From: Methylobacterium planeticum
GTDB lineage: Bacteria; Pseudomonadota; Alphaproteobacteria; Rhizobiales; Beijerinckiaceae
Direction of reading: 5' to 3'
DNA: 64,000 nucleotides
NCBI RefSeq assembly: GCF_008806345.1
Contig: NZ_VZZJ01000006.1
Coordinates: forward strand, 186,001-250,000
Position numbers and translations under genes: made by a program. The notes under the pieces are model-generated. The model was not told the DNA's origin. It saw only the letters and a list, made by a program, of their open reading frames with translations, and ran no database searches. Shown piece by piece: positions 34,840 through 43,342 of this stretch; position 1 is the stretch's first letter, and the number at the start of each line of letters is the position of its first letter.

Positions 34840-37005
34840 ATGACGTCCCGCATCCCCGATTTCACGACGATCCCGTACGAGGCTGCGGCCATTGCCGCGC
34901 CGCCACAATTCGCGGGCGAGCCCTGGATGACCCCCGAGGGCATTCCCGTGAAGGGTCACTACGGTCCGGAGGATCGCGAGGGCATCGAATTCCTCCACAC
35001 CTATCCGGGTCTGGCGCCTTACCTGCGTGGCCCCTACCCGACCATGTACGTGACGCAGCCCTGGACGATCCGGCAATATGCGGGGTTCTCGACGGCGGAG
35101 GATTCGAACGCCTTCTACCGGCGGAACCTCGCGGCCGGGCAGAAGGGGCTCTCGGTCGCCTTCGACCTCGCCACGCACCGTGGCTACGATTCCGATCACC
35201 CGCGCGTCTCGGGCGATGTCGGCATGGCGGGTGTCGCGATCGATTCGATCTACGACATGCGCACGCTGTTCTCCGGCATCCCCCTCGACGAGATGACCGT
35301 GTCGATGACGATGAACGGCGCGGTTCTGCCGATCCTCGCCCTCTACATCGTGGCGGCCGAGGAGCAGGGCGTGCCGTCGCAGAAGCTCGCCGGTACCATC
35401 CAGAACGATATCCTCAAGGAGTTCATGGTCCGCAACACCTATATCTATCCGCCGAAGGGGTCGATGCGGATCATCTCGGACATCTTCGGCTATACGTCGC
35501 AGAACATGCCGAAGTTCAACTCGATCTCGATCTCCGGCTACCACATGCAGGAAGCCGGGGCGACGAACGACCTCGAACTCGCCTACACGCTCGCCGACGG
35601 CGTCGAGTACATCAAGGCCGGCCTCGCGGCGGGCCTGACGATCGACCAGTTCGCGCCGCGCTTGTCGTTCTTCTGGGCCATTTCCACGAACTTCTTCATG
35701 GAGATTGCCAAGATGCGGGCCGCGCGCCTGATCTGGGCGAAACTCGTCAAGGACTTCGAGCCGACGTCCGACAAATCGCTGCCGCTGCGGACGCACAGCC
35801 AAACGAGCGGCTGGTCTCTCACCGCGCAGGACGTCTTCAACAACGTCACCCGCACCTGCATCGAGGCGATGGCGGCGACGCAGGGGGGCACACAGTCTTT
35901 GCACACCAACGCGCTCGATGAAGCGCTCGCGCTCCCGACCGACTTCTCTGCCCGGATCGCCCGCAACACTCAGCTCTTCCTGCAGCAGGAATCGGGCACG
36001 ACGCGCATCGCCGATCCCTGGGGCGGTTCCTACTACGTCGAGCGCCTGACCCAGGACATCGTCACCCGCGCCTGGGAGCATATCCGCGAGGTCGAGTCGC
36101 TCGGCGGGATGGCCAAGGCGATCGAGGCGGGCATCCCGAAGCTGCGCATCGAGGAAGCGGCGGCGCGCGCGCAGGCCAGGATCGATTCAGGCCGGCAGAC
36201 GATCGTCGGCGTCAACAAGTTCAAGCCCGAGGACGACCGCGCCATCGAGCTTCTGCGGGTCGACAACGGCAATGTCCGCACCCTGCAGATCGACAAACTG
36301 AAGCGGCTGCGCGCCGAGCGCAACGAGGCGGACGTGCGAAGCCGGCTCGACACATTGACAAAGGCGGCGGACGGCGAGGGCAACCTCCTGGCTCTCGCGG
36401 TCGAAGCCGCCCGGGCGAAGGCCACGGTCGGCGAGATCTCGGAGGCGTTGGAGAAGGCCTGGGGCCGACACCGGGCGGAGATTCGGTCGATCTCGGGAGT
36501 CTACAAGCGCGAGGTGGGTGGCATGTCGCCGGTGGTCGAAGAGGTCCGCAAGCTCGTCGAGGCTTTCGAGGAGAATGACGGACGCCGCCCCCGCATCCTC
36601 GTCGCCAAGATGGGCCAGGATGGGCATGACCGCGGCCAGAAGGTCATTGCCTCCGCCTTCGCGGATCTCGGCTTCGACGTGGATATCGGCCCGCTCTTCG
36701 CCACGCCCGCGGAGGCTGCCCGTCAAGCTGTCGAGAACGACGTGCACATCGTTGGTGTGTCCTCGCTCGCCGCCGGTCATCTCACACTGGTGCCGGAACT
36801 CCGGGCCGCGCTCGCCGAGGCCGGACGCGACGATGTGATGATCGTCATCGGGGGCGTGATCCCACCCGGGGATTATCCGGCACTCTACGAAGCCGGCGCC
36901 TCGGCGATCTTTCCGCCGGGCACCGTCATCGCGGATGCGGCCGTGAAACTGATCGCGGAATTGAACGACCGACTGGGCTACGTTGCGCGCCAGGCGGCCG
37001 AATAG
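34840..37005 (+). CDS. mcmA: Methylmalonyl-CoA mutase, large subunit
   Basis: A 721-residue adenosylcobalamin-dependent enzyme interconverting methylmalonyl-CoA and succinyl-CoA. In methylotrophs it acts in the ethylmalonyl-CoA and propionyl-CoA routes. The TIM-barrel catalytic domain runs to about residue 560 ([35 protein letters not shown]). The B12-binding domain is at about 583-710, with the cobalt-ligand motif DGHDRG at 594-599 (His596), then the typical GG near [10 protein letters not shown]. It is full length and uses ATG at 34840. The small subunit is not in the window. A strong hairpin follows. Confidence 0.97.
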   Translation: MTSRIPDFTTIPYEAAAIAAPPQFAGEPWMTPEGIPVKGHYGPEDREGIEFLHTYPGLAPYLRGPYPTMYVTQPWTIRQYAGFSTAEDSNAFYRRNLAAGQKGLSVAFDLATHRGYDSDHPRVSGDVGMAGVAIDSIYDMRTLFSGIPLDEMTVSMTMNGAVLPILALYIVAAEEQGVPSQKLAGTIQNDILKEFMVRNTYIYPPKGSMRIISDIFGYTSQNMPKFNSISISGYHMQEAGATNDLELAYTLADGVEYIKAGLAAGLTIDQFAPRLSFFWAISTNFFMEIAKMRAARLIWAKLVKDFEPTSDKSLPLRTHSQTSGWSLTAQDVFNNVTRTCIEAMAATQGGTQSLHTNALDEALALPTDFSARIARNTQLFLQQESGTTRIADPWGGSYYVERLTQDIVTRAWEHIREVESLGGMAKAIEAGIPKLRIEEAAARAQARIDSGRQTIVGVNKFKPEDDRAIELLRVDNGNVRTLQIDKLKRLRAERNEADVRSRLDTLTKAADGEGNLLALAVEAARAKATVGEISEALEKAWGRHRAEIRSISGVYKREVGGMSPVVEEVRKLVEAFEENDGRRPRILVAKMGQDGHDRGQKVIASAFADLGFDVDIGPLFATPAEAARQAVENDVHIVGVSSLAAGHLTLVPELRAALAEAGRDDVMIVIGGVIPPGDYPALYEAGASAIFPPGTVIADAAVKLIAELNDRLGYVARQAAE

Positions 37006-37011
37006 GCGGAC

Positions 37012-37054
37012 GGCGCGAGACCGGCAGGTCCTCTCGGTCCTGCGATCTCGCGCC
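37012..37054. terminator. Bidirectional hairpin between mcmA and the transglutaminase-like gene
   Basis: GGCGCGAGA (37012-37020) pairs with TCTCGCGCC (37046-37054), and inside it GCAGG (37024-37028) pairs with CCTGC (37039-37043), leaving a 10-base loop and a small internal bulge. It lies in the 57-base gap between convergent genes, so it can end transcription from both sides. The next bases AAACTC give a weak U-run for the minus strand only. Confidence 0.6.
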
Positions 37055-37062
37055 AAACTCGC

Positions 37063-37914
37063 TCAGGCAGCCTTGGCGAAATCCTCCGTCGGGGAGGAAG
37101 GGACTTCGTCGGTGTGGACCTCGAACTTCGCGAGGAGCGCAGAGCCGAAGCTCGTCGAAATCGCGACGTCGGTCGCGTCGCGTCCGTGGGCCATCACGAT
37201 ACGGCCGATCCGGGGTTTGTTGTGGCGGGCATCGAACGTGTACCAGCGCGGGCCGTCCGGTCCGTCGAGATAGACCTCGAACCAGGCCGAGAAATCCATC
37301 GGGTCCGGCACCGACGCAATGCCGATATCGCCGAGATACCCGGTGCAGTAGCGAGCCGGGATGTTCATGCAACGGCAGAACGTGACCGCCAGATGCGCGA
37401 AGTCGCGGCAGACGCCGCGCTGCTGATGATAGCCGTCGAAGGCCGTCCGGGTAGCATCCGCCTCCTGATAATTGAACGTGATGCGTTCGTGGACGAAGTC
37501 GACGATCGATTGCACCCGCGCCCAGCCCTCGGGCGTAGTGCCGAAGAGGGACCAGGCGGTCTCGGAGAGCTTGTCGGTGTCGCAGTAGCGCGAGCCGAGG
37601 AGAAAGACGAGCACACCGTCGGGTAGGTCCTGGACGGGAATCTGCTTAGCCTCGGGCGCGATGTCGTCCGACCGGCCGGTGTCCTGGATGGTGAAATCAG
37701 CCGACATCGTGATGCGGCCACCGGGTGCGACGAGCCGCGTGCAGACATTGCCGAAATCGTCGAGGTACTGGCTGGTGGGCACCGGCGGGTCGATGCTGAT
37801 GGTATCGGGCGTCACGAGGTCGCCCGTGCGTGACGGATGCACGCTCAGCATCAGGTTCATCGGGATCGGCCCGAGGGTGTCGAAGGCGATGGAATATCCC
37901 GTCCGGATCAGCAT
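37063..37914 (-). CDS. Transglutaminase-like family protein
   Basis: A 283-residue protein with an N-terminal beta domain (IAFDTLGPIPMNLMLSVHPSR) and a transglutaminase/protease core. The core holds QQRGVCRDFAHLAVTFCRCMNIPARY (nucleophile Cys), DFSAWFEVYLDG and RWYTFDARHNKPRIGRIVMAHGRDA (Asp). In the canonical triad the second segment has His before Ala-Trp; here it is Ser, as in a known subgroup of bacterial members, so activity may differ. I start at ATG 37914 because MLIRTGYSIAF is the usual beginning and a GGACGAG precedes it. The role is unknown; such genes often sit alone. Confidence 0.85.
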   Translation of the reverse strand: MLIRTGYSIAFDTLGPIPMNLMLSVHPSRTGDLVTPDTISIDPPVPTSQYLDDFGNVCTRLVAPGGRITMSADFTIQDTGRSDDIAPEAKQIPVQDLPDGVLVFLLGSRYCDTDKLSETAWSLFGTTPEGWARVQSIVDFVHERITFNYQEADATRTAFDGYHQQRGVCRDFAHLAVTFCRCMNIPARYCTGYLGDIGIASVPDPMDFSAWFEVYLDGPDGPRWYTFDARHNKPRIGRIVMAHGRDATDVAISTSFGSALLAKFEVHTDEVPSSPTEDFAKAA

Positions 37915-38174
37915 GGTCTCGTCCACGGCGTCGCAAGATGAGTGGCGGGAAAGTCGCCGCGCGTTCGTTCGTTCCCGCGCTGCATCCAAATCGGGGCCAT
38001 TCGGCTGCTCAAATATCTTGCAGTGCAGCAGTCCGCTGAGGCTGCAACCGCAAGCCTGCGGATCATCGCCGACGCCAGACCCTACCGGGCGTCGAGTCCG
38101 GCACGACCGCACACCAGGAGGTCGCGCCGGACCGTGCGCTCGCCAGTGTCTCTGCAAAAATCGGCCAGCGCCGC

Positions 38175-38771
38175 TCACGGCGCGAGCGACGCTTCCAGCA
38201 ATCTCGGGTCCATGGCGGACAGCGCGATCAGGGGTGGGGGCATTGCGACGCCGGCGCGGCGCATCTCCTGAGCCACCGCTCGGCAAGTCCGAAGGTCATT
38301 CGTGTCTGCCGCCGCATCCGCCCTTGCGACAGCCTCGGGTGAAGGTTTCGGAGCGCTCGGCGCGGTGGGAGCCGCAGGCTTGTCGGATTTCGGAGCGGCC
38401 TGTGTATCCTTTTGCGTAGTGCCCTGCGGGCCTGCGGCACCGGGGCCGGCATTCGAGATCGGCCCGCTTTGGCCGGATTCCTTCTGAGGAGCCCCTGCTT
38501 CGCCGGGTTTCGGGACCGGCTTATCCTGCGACGGTGCCTGCACCGCCGTCGCCGTCTGAGGAGGTGGCGTGCTGGCATCGGCTTGTGCCGCGGGCGGATG
38601 CAGGAAGGCCATCAGTTCCCGGCAGAGGTTCGCCGGCCGACCGGAGCCGGACCCTGCCGCGTTCTCCATCGGAGGCGCGGCGCGCGGTTGCGAGGTTTGC
38701 CCGAAGGCGGCAGCCGGCAGAACGAGAGCAAATCCCAGTACGGTCAATCTTGCGGAGAAACCCGACTGCAT
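38175..38771 (-). CDS. Secreted Pro/Ala-rich hypothetical protein
   Basis: A 198-residue protein with a clean signal peptide (SARLTVLGFALVLPAAAFGQ). A short Cys-containing segment (GRPANLCRELMAFLHPP) comes first, then a low-complexity Pro/Ala/Gln/Lys region (about 60-145). A C-terminal segment with the second Cys follows (TNDLRTCRAVAQEMRRAGVAMPPPLIALSAMDPRLL). The two Cys may pair in the periplasm. I do not know the family. The start is ATG 38771; the longer frame has no support. About 260 bases without a gene lie between it and the transglutaminase-like gene downstream. Confidence 0.65.
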   Translation of the reverse strand: MQSGFSARLTVLGFALVLPAAAFGQTSQPRAAPPMENAAGSGSGRPANLCRELMAFLHPPAAQADASTPPPQTATAVQAPSQDKPVPKPGEAGAPQKESGQSGPISNAGPGAAGPQGTTQKDTQAAPKSDKPAAPTAPSAPKPSPEAVARADAAADTNDLRTCRAVAQEMRRAGVAMPPPLIALSAMDPRLLEASLAP

Positions 38772-39400
38772 CGTCCAACCTCTTTTCGGGGCGCCGCACT
38801 GCAGCAAGCCCAGTTTTAGGGGCCAACGACGTCCGTTCCAGGGCGTTCCCGGCGCGCCTCTTCGAGATTGGACGCGTCGACGGCGATCCGGTCATCGTCG
38901 GATTCGCCGGCGATCGACGCATCGAGCGAGAACGCGCTTCAGATTCGGGTGACGCTGCCGCTCGCCAGGGCGTAGCTGTCATCGACGGTGATGCCTGTTC
39001 GTCGCCGTCGCGGGCATGCGCCTGCACAGGCGGCGCGGCCGGGCGCTCGGGGCGGTCTCGATTCTCGTCTTAAGTCACGATCGGCACGATGAAGGAGTCG
39101 CCGTCGCCTTCAGTATGTCCGTGTGACAGGCAATTCAGCCATGGGGCACGTCAGAACGCGCGGAAGCATGATGGGATTTCCGACAGCCGTCGCGCCCAAA
39201 TTTCCGAGATGGAATAAACCGGAAAATGTCTCGCGGGATAGGCGATACTTGCAGCATGTCCCGTTCGAAACCAGAGTGATAAGCCTCGCGCGACGGTCGA
39301 TCGCTCTCCGGTTCCGCGATTCCCCCTACGACGACGCGCCAATGGTCAGCGGCGCCGGAGATCAGCGACGATACTGCCGTTGAAGGTGAGTGAGACGTCC
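38772..39400. other. Long intergenic region with coding-like fragments
   Basis: About 630 bases between the secreted protein and the Crp/Fnr gene. The right part (39160-39260) is AT-richer and holds a loose dyad TTTCCG (39201) / CGGAAA (39220); this may be the promoter of the Crp/Fnr gene. The left part shows minus-strand fragments with coding-like codon use broken by stops (see the separate entry). Confidence 0.45.
38816..38986 (-). pseudogene. Possible decayed reading frame
   Basis: On the minus strand, one frame reads VDDSYALASGSVTRI, then TGA (38939-38941), then 40 codons starting SAFSLDASIAGESDDD and ending TDVVGP before TAA at 38816. Codon third positions are G/C-rich, and the composition (many Asp, Glu, Ala, Ser) is protein-like, unlike neighbouring frames. 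No start codon or ribosome-binding site is visible. It could be the end of a gene broken by a nonsense mutation or simply chance. No family recognised. Confidence 0.25.
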
Positions 39401-40141
39401 ATGGCCTCCGCCGCTTCAGATATCGGCCGCATGGCTCGCAAGTTGGCCAGCATCGCGTCCCTCACCGACGCGGAGCGGCAGGCCATCGAGGCGTTGCCTC
39501 TCACGGTGCGGATTTTCGAACCCGGTGAAGACATTGTCCGCGACCGGGACAGGCCGTCCCATTGCTGTCTTCTGCTGTCCGGATGGGGATTCCGGTACAA
39601 GGTGCTGCCGGACGGCAAGCGGCAGATCCTCTCGTTCCATATTCCGGGAGACGTTCCAGACCTGCAAAGCCTGCACCTCCAGGTGATGGATCACAGTCTC
39701 GGGGTGACCACGACGAGTAGCGTCGGCCTCATTCCGCACGAGGCCCTGCGCGAGATGACGCGGCGCTTTCCCGGCGTTGCCGCCATCATGTGGCGGGATA
39801 CGCTGATCGACGCTGCCATCTTCCGCGAATGGATGACGGGGATCGGCCGCCGCACGGCGCATGGCCGGATCGCCCACATGCTCTGCGAACTCTACCTGAG
39901 GCTTCACGCGGTCGGCCTCGCGGAGGGTTTCCGCTGCGATTTGCCGATCACGCAAATCGACATCGGCGACGCGCTCGGCCTCTCGAACGTGCACGTGAAC
40001 CGGGTTCTGCAGGATCTTAGGGGGCGCGGCCTGATCATGTTGCGCGGGCGCAGCCTCGCCATCGAAGACTGGAGCGCCCTGACGAAGGTGGCCGAGTTCG
40101 ACCCAACCTACCTCCACCTCGTCCGACCGAGGGTGAACTGA
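39401..40141 (+). CDS. Crp/Fnr family transcriptional regulator
   Basis: A 246-residue regulator with an N-terminal cyclic-nucleotide-binding-like barrel (about 20-140; LPLTVRIFEPGEDIVRDRDRPSHCCLLLSG) and a C-terminal winged helix (about 155-225; LPITQIDIGDALGLSNVHVNRVLQDLRGRG). No Fnr-type cysteine cluster is present. The barrel lacks the usual cAMP-binding pattern, so its ligand is unknown. This is the type common in Methylobacterium with many paralogues. ATG 39401 is preferred over the TTG at 39380. It stands alone; the next gene on the strand is the BA14K-like gene 220 bases on. Confidence 0.88.
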   Translation: MASAASDIGRMARKLASIASLTDAERQAIEALPLTVRIFEPGEDIVRDRDRPSHCCLLLSGWGFRYKVLPDGKRQILSFHIPGDVPDLQSLHLQVMDHSLGVTTTSSVGLIPHEALREMTRRFPGVAAIMWRDTLIDAAIFREWMTGIGRRTAHGRIAHMLCELYLRLHAVGLAEGFRCDLPITQIDIGDALGLSNVHVNRVLQDLRGRGLIMLRGRSLAIEDWSALTKVAEFDPTYLHLVRPRVN

Positions 40142-40360
40142 CGCGATGCCGCTCCTCGCTCGGTGGGATATCGCGGGCGAGCGCTTTCACGGAGCAGCCC
40201 GTCGCATCGTAGGGCGCGACGCTTGCACGAAGAACATCCGCAAATCATCCGGCGACGACCGGTCGCGCACGACAAACATTCTTCCGTGGTCAAGCTTACG
40301 AACTCCTGAGCGATCGGCGCGTTATCAGACCACTTCAGGTTTTCGATTGCAGGACGGACC

Positions 40361-40981
40361 ATGACCAGTCGAATAATTCTAGGCTCCGCCATTTTGGCCG
40401 GCGCTCTCGCCTTCATCCCCGCGGCGGCGGACGCGCAGGGCTTCCGCGGCAACGCCCTCGGAGGCGGTTTCGCGGGCGGCGGTGCCGGAGGCAGCGTCGG
40501 CGGCGGATTCCGCGGCGGCGGTGCGGGCATCGGCGGCGGAGGCTTCCGCGGTGGCGGCGTGGGCATTGGCGGCGGTGGATTCCGCGGGGGCAGGGCCGGG
40601 ATCGCCGGCGGCGGGTTCCAGGGACGCGGGTTCCAGGGCGGCGCGATCGCCAACCGCGGTTTCTACGGTGGCCGCGGATACGGTTACCGCCGCGGCTACG
40701 GCGGTTTCGGGCTGGGGTTGGGTCTCGGCCTGGCAGCGGGAGGCCTCGGATACGGCTACGGCGGCTACGGCTATGATAACGGCTATTACGGCGGTGGGTA
40801 CGATGGTGGCTACGCCCCGGCCGGGTACGGTGCCTACGATTACGGTGCCGTTCCGGTCGAAACGGAAGTCGCTCCCGGTGGCGGCGACCAGACGGCCTAT
40901 TGCGCGCAGCGCTTCCGTTCTTACGACCGCCGCAGCGGGACCTATCTTGGTTACGATGGTCAGCGGCATCCTTGCCCGTAA
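40361..40981 (+). CDS. Exported Gly/Tyr-rich protein with C-terminal BA14K motif
   Basis: A 206-residue protein with a signal peptide (MTSRIILGSAILAGALAFIPAAADA). It continues with a Gly-rich repeat region (units of GGGFRGGGAGIGG, about 28-110), a hydrophobic Gly/Leu stretch (GFGLGLGLGLAAGGLG) and a Tyr/Gly region. The C terminus YCAQRFRSYDRRSGTYLGYDGQRHPC matches the BA14K family first described as a Brucella antigen; its two Cys flank the motif. It is probably surface or periplasmic. RBS GGACGG precedes the ATG. It ends before a perfect hairpin shared with mntH. Confidence 0.82.
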   Translation: MTSRIILGSAILAGALAFIPAAADAQGFRGNALGGGFAGGGAGGSVGGGFRGGGAGIGGGGFRGGGVGIGGGGFRGGRAGIAGGGFQGRGFQGGAIANRGFYGGRGYGYRRGYGGFGLGLGLGLAAGGLGYGYGGYGYDNGYYGGGYDGGYAPAGYGAYDYGAVPVETEVAPGGGDQTAYCAQRFRSYDRRSGTYLGYDGQRHPCP

Positions 40982-40999
40982 GGCCTCGTGAACTGAACT

Positions 41000-41035
41000 G
41001 AGAGCGCCTCGCAGGGAGACCCACGAGGCGCTCTC
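41000..41035. terminator. Bidirectional hairpin between BA14K-like gene and mntH
   Basis: A perfect 12-bp inverted repeat, GAGAGCGCCTCG / CGAGGCGCTCTC, with a 12-base loop, centred in the 74-base gap between convergent genes. Its position right after both stop codons fits a shared terminator. GTTCGT follows on the plus strand, so the U-run is weak. Confidence 0.65.
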
Positions 41036-41054
41036 GTTCGTGCCGTCGCCGCGA

Positions 41055-42392
41055 TCACGCGCCCAGTATCGTGTCGAGCAGGAGCTTGAGGTTCAGCGCG
41101 ACGATCACCGCCGCGATTGCCCAGGACAGAAGCTTCAGCCAGAGCGGGATGACGAGTGGCCCCATCTTGCCGCGGTCCGACACGAACTGAACGAGTGGAA
41201 TCACCGCGAACGGCAGCTGCATCGACAGCACGACCTGGCTGAGGACGAGGAGGCGAGCGGTGCCCTGCTCGCCATACAGCGCGGTCACCACGACCACGGG
41301 CACAATGGCGATCCCGCGCGTGACGAGGCGCCGAGCCCAATCAGGCAGACGAAGCCGCAGAAACCCCTCCATCACGATCTGCCCGGCAAGGGTCGCCGTC
41401 ACGGTGGAGTTGAGCCCGGAGGCCAGCAGTGCCACCGCGAACAGCGTCGAGGCGAGACCGGCGCCGAGGAGCGGCGTCAGCAGGTCGTAGGCCTGCTCGA
41501 TCTCCTGCACCTCGGTGCGCCCGCTCGCGTGGAAGACCGTCGCGGCCATGATCAGGATCGAAGCATTGACGAACAGCGCCAGCATCAACGCGACGGTGCT
41601 GTCGATCACCGCAAAGCGCAGAGCGGATTTGCGGCCCGGTTTGTCCCGCTGATAGGCGCGCGTCTGCACGATCGACGAGTGCAGGTACAGGTTGTGCGGC
41701 ATCACGGTCGCGCCGATGATCCCGATGGCGATGTAGAGGGCAGCCGGGTTGGTGACGATTTCGGGCGACGGCAGGAAGCCCGCCAGCACGGCCTGAACCG
41801 GTGGGGCCGCGAGGGTGATCTGGATGCCGAAGCAGATGAAGATCACCGTGAGCAAAGCGATCACGAAGGCTTCCAGCGCGCGGAAGCCGCGTCGCATCAA
41901 CAGCAGGATCAGGAAGACATCCAGCGCCGTGATGCTCGCTCCGAGGATCAGGGGAATGCCGAACAGAAGCTTCAGGGCAATCGCGGTGCCGATCACCTCC
42001 GCGAGGTCGCAGGCGATGATCGCAGCCTCGCAGACGAGCCACAGCACGAAACTGACGGGTCGCGGGTAGTGGTCGCGGCATGCCTGGGCGAGATCGCGCC
42101 CGGTGGCGATCCCGAGGCGCGCCGCGAGCGCCTGCAGGACGATCGCCATCAGGTTCGAGAGGAGGATGACGGCAAGCAGCGTGTAGCCGAACTGCGACCC
42201 ACCGGCGATGTCGGTGGCCCAGTTGCCGGGGTCCATGTAGCCGACCGAGACCATGTAGCCCGGGCCAACGAACGCCAGCATCCGGCGAAACCACGTTCCG
42301 GTCGCGGGAACCGGGACGCTCGCGTTCATCCGGCCGAGGCTTGGCTCCGCGTCGGAGTCGCCGCCGAAGCGCCACGCCTGCTGCCGCTGCAT
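41055..42392 (-). CDS. mntH: Nramp-type divalent metal (Mn2+/Fe2+) transporter
   Basis: A 445-residue proton-coupled metal importer with eleven membrane helices. The metal-binding sequence of TM1 is [10 protein letters not shown], and TM6 has [19 protein letters not shown], both intact. [19 protein letters not shown] is the conserved late motif. ATG 42392 is chosen; a GTG at 42413 would add 7 residues. An MntR-like palindrome lies 41 bases upstream of the start, which supports manganese control. It converges with the BA14K-like gene and is back to back with a TetR gene on the same strand upstream. Confidence 0.95.
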   Translation of the reverse strand: MQRQQAWRFGGDSDAEPSLGRMNASVPVPATGTWFRRMLAFVGPGYMVSVGYMDPGNWATDIAGGSQFGYTLLAVILLSNLMAIVLQALAARLGIATGRDLAQACRDHYPRPVSFVLWLVCEAAIIACDLAEVIGTAIALKLLFGIPLILGASITALDVFLILLLMRRGFRALEAFVIALLTVIFICFGIQITLAAPPVQAVLAGFLPSPEIVTNPAALYIAIGIIGATVMPHNLYLHSSIVQTRAYQRDKPGRKSALRFAVIDSTVALMLALFVNASILIMAATVFHASGRTEVQEIEQAYDLLTPLLGAGLASTLFAVALLASGLNSTVTATLAGQIVMEGFLRLRLPDWARRLVTRGIAIVPVVVVTALYGEQGTARLLVLSQVVLSMQLPFAVIPLVQFVSDRGKMGPLVIPLWLKLLSWAIAAVIVALNLKLLLDTILGA

Positions 42393-42432
42393 GAAATTCA
42401 CGTAAGGACCCACACCGAACCGATCGCCGCTC

Positions 42433-42448
42433 TATAGCATGTGCTATA
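42433..42448. promoter_or_regulatory. MntR-like operator upstream of mntH
   Basis: TATAGCA-TG-TGCTATA, a perfect 7-bp dyad, lies 41 bases before the mntH ATG. It resembles the core of the MntR box known from enterobacteria (ATAGCA...TGCTAT). AT content is sharply higher here than around it, as expected of the promoter. Assignment to MntR rather than the Fur-like Mur is by pattern recall. Confidence 0.65.
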
Positions 42449-42506
42449 ATCGATACAAACAGCTAAGATGCTATTGCCGCACGGTCACCGGATGGAAGGC
42501 CTGAGC

Positions 42507-43211
42507 TCAGCGGATGAGGATCGATCGCTCCACGAAGGTCGTCACGGCAGCGATGTAGACCTCCACATCCGTTCGCCGCTTCCGGTACTTGCTGCGCTTC
42601 ACGTACCAATCCTGCAGCAGCGGCTTGATCAGCGACGCCGTGAGGGACACGTCGCCGACGCGGAAGCGCCCCTGTGCGACGCCCCGTGCCAGCACATCGG
42701 CGAAGATCTGCTCCGTGGCGAGTTCGCTCTCGACTGCGATCCGCCGCGCGGAAGCCGGAAATCCCTTGGCCTCCATGTAGGCAAAGACGAACCAGGGCTG
42801 CATGTCCTCGGTCAGCCGGATATGCGTGGCGATGAGCCAGCGCAGATGCAGGACCGAATCGTTCTTCACCGCATCCGGAGCGTCCCGGAGCGCGGCTTCC
42901 GCGGTTGTGGCGACCTCCGTGAGGATCATGACCAGCAGGGTATTCTTGTTCTCGAAATAGGAATACAGGCCGCCCATGCTGAGGCCGGTGGCCTCGGCAA
43001 GGTCGCGCAAGGTGGTCTGATGAAAGCCTTTCTGCGCGGAGAGATGAAGCACCGCGCCGATGATCCGCGCGAGGTTCGCCGTGGCCACGTGCGACTTCTG
43101 CACGCGGATCGTCGCGCGATGGCGCGCGAGGATTCGCGCGCAGATCGGCTCGAGGGACGCCAAGTTCGGATCGTAGCGCCTGCCCCGCGCTTCGGCCGCG
43201 CCCGTCACCAT
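42507..43211 (-). CDS. TetR family regulator, divergent from acyl-CoA catabolic operon
   Basis: A 234-residue TetR protein. An N-terminal extension of about 38 residues precedes the helix-turn-helix (ARIIGAVLHLSAQKGFHQTTLRDLAEATGLSMGGLYSYFENKNTLL). The C-terminal ligand domain is helical, with EDMQPWFVFAYMEAKGFP. It is transcribed away from the acyl-CoA dehydrogenase gene with 131 bases between them, and a palindrome there is a candidate operator. Regulation of the catabolic operon by an acyl-CoA or related ligand is the simplest inference, since many TetR proteins with this neighbourhood do so. Confidence 0.9.
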   Translation of the reverse strand: MVTGAAEARGRRYDPNLASLEPICARILARHRATIRVQKSHVATANLARIIGAVLHLSAQKGFHQTTLRDLAEATGLSMGGLYSYFENKNTLLVMILTEVATTAEAALRDAPDAVKNDSVLHLRWLIATHIRLTEDMQPWFVFAYMEAKGFPASARRIAVESELATEQIFADVLARGVAQGRFRVGDVSLTASLIKPLLQDWYVKRSKYRKRRTDVEVYIAAVTTFVERSILIR

Positions 43212-43300
43212 GGCCTTCCCGGAACGTTCACGGCTTCCCCCGCGCTTCGAGCTGACATTCGCCGCAGCATTCTATTGCCGATCAGCGCCGACAGGTCTAG

Positions 43301-43324
43301 AAAACCGAGCGCTTGCTCGTTTTT
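43301..43324. promoter_or_regulatory. Palindrome in the TetR / acyl-CoA dehydrogenase gap
   Basis: AAAAC-CGAGC-GCTT-GCTCG-TTTTT: inner arms CGAGC/GCTCG are perfect, and the flanking A and T runs extend the dyad with one mismatch. It ends 18 bases before the acyl-CoA dehydrogenase ATG and just ahead of its GGAGG, so a bound TetR protein would block transcription or its early steps. Confidence 0.55.
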
Positions 43325-43342
43325 CCGCGCGGAGGCCCGCGA

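Noticed and set aside
39123..39383. 86-codon plus-strand frame before the Crp/Fnr gene
   Set aside because: It overlaps the AT-rich putative promoter and has neither codon bias nor a recognisable product.
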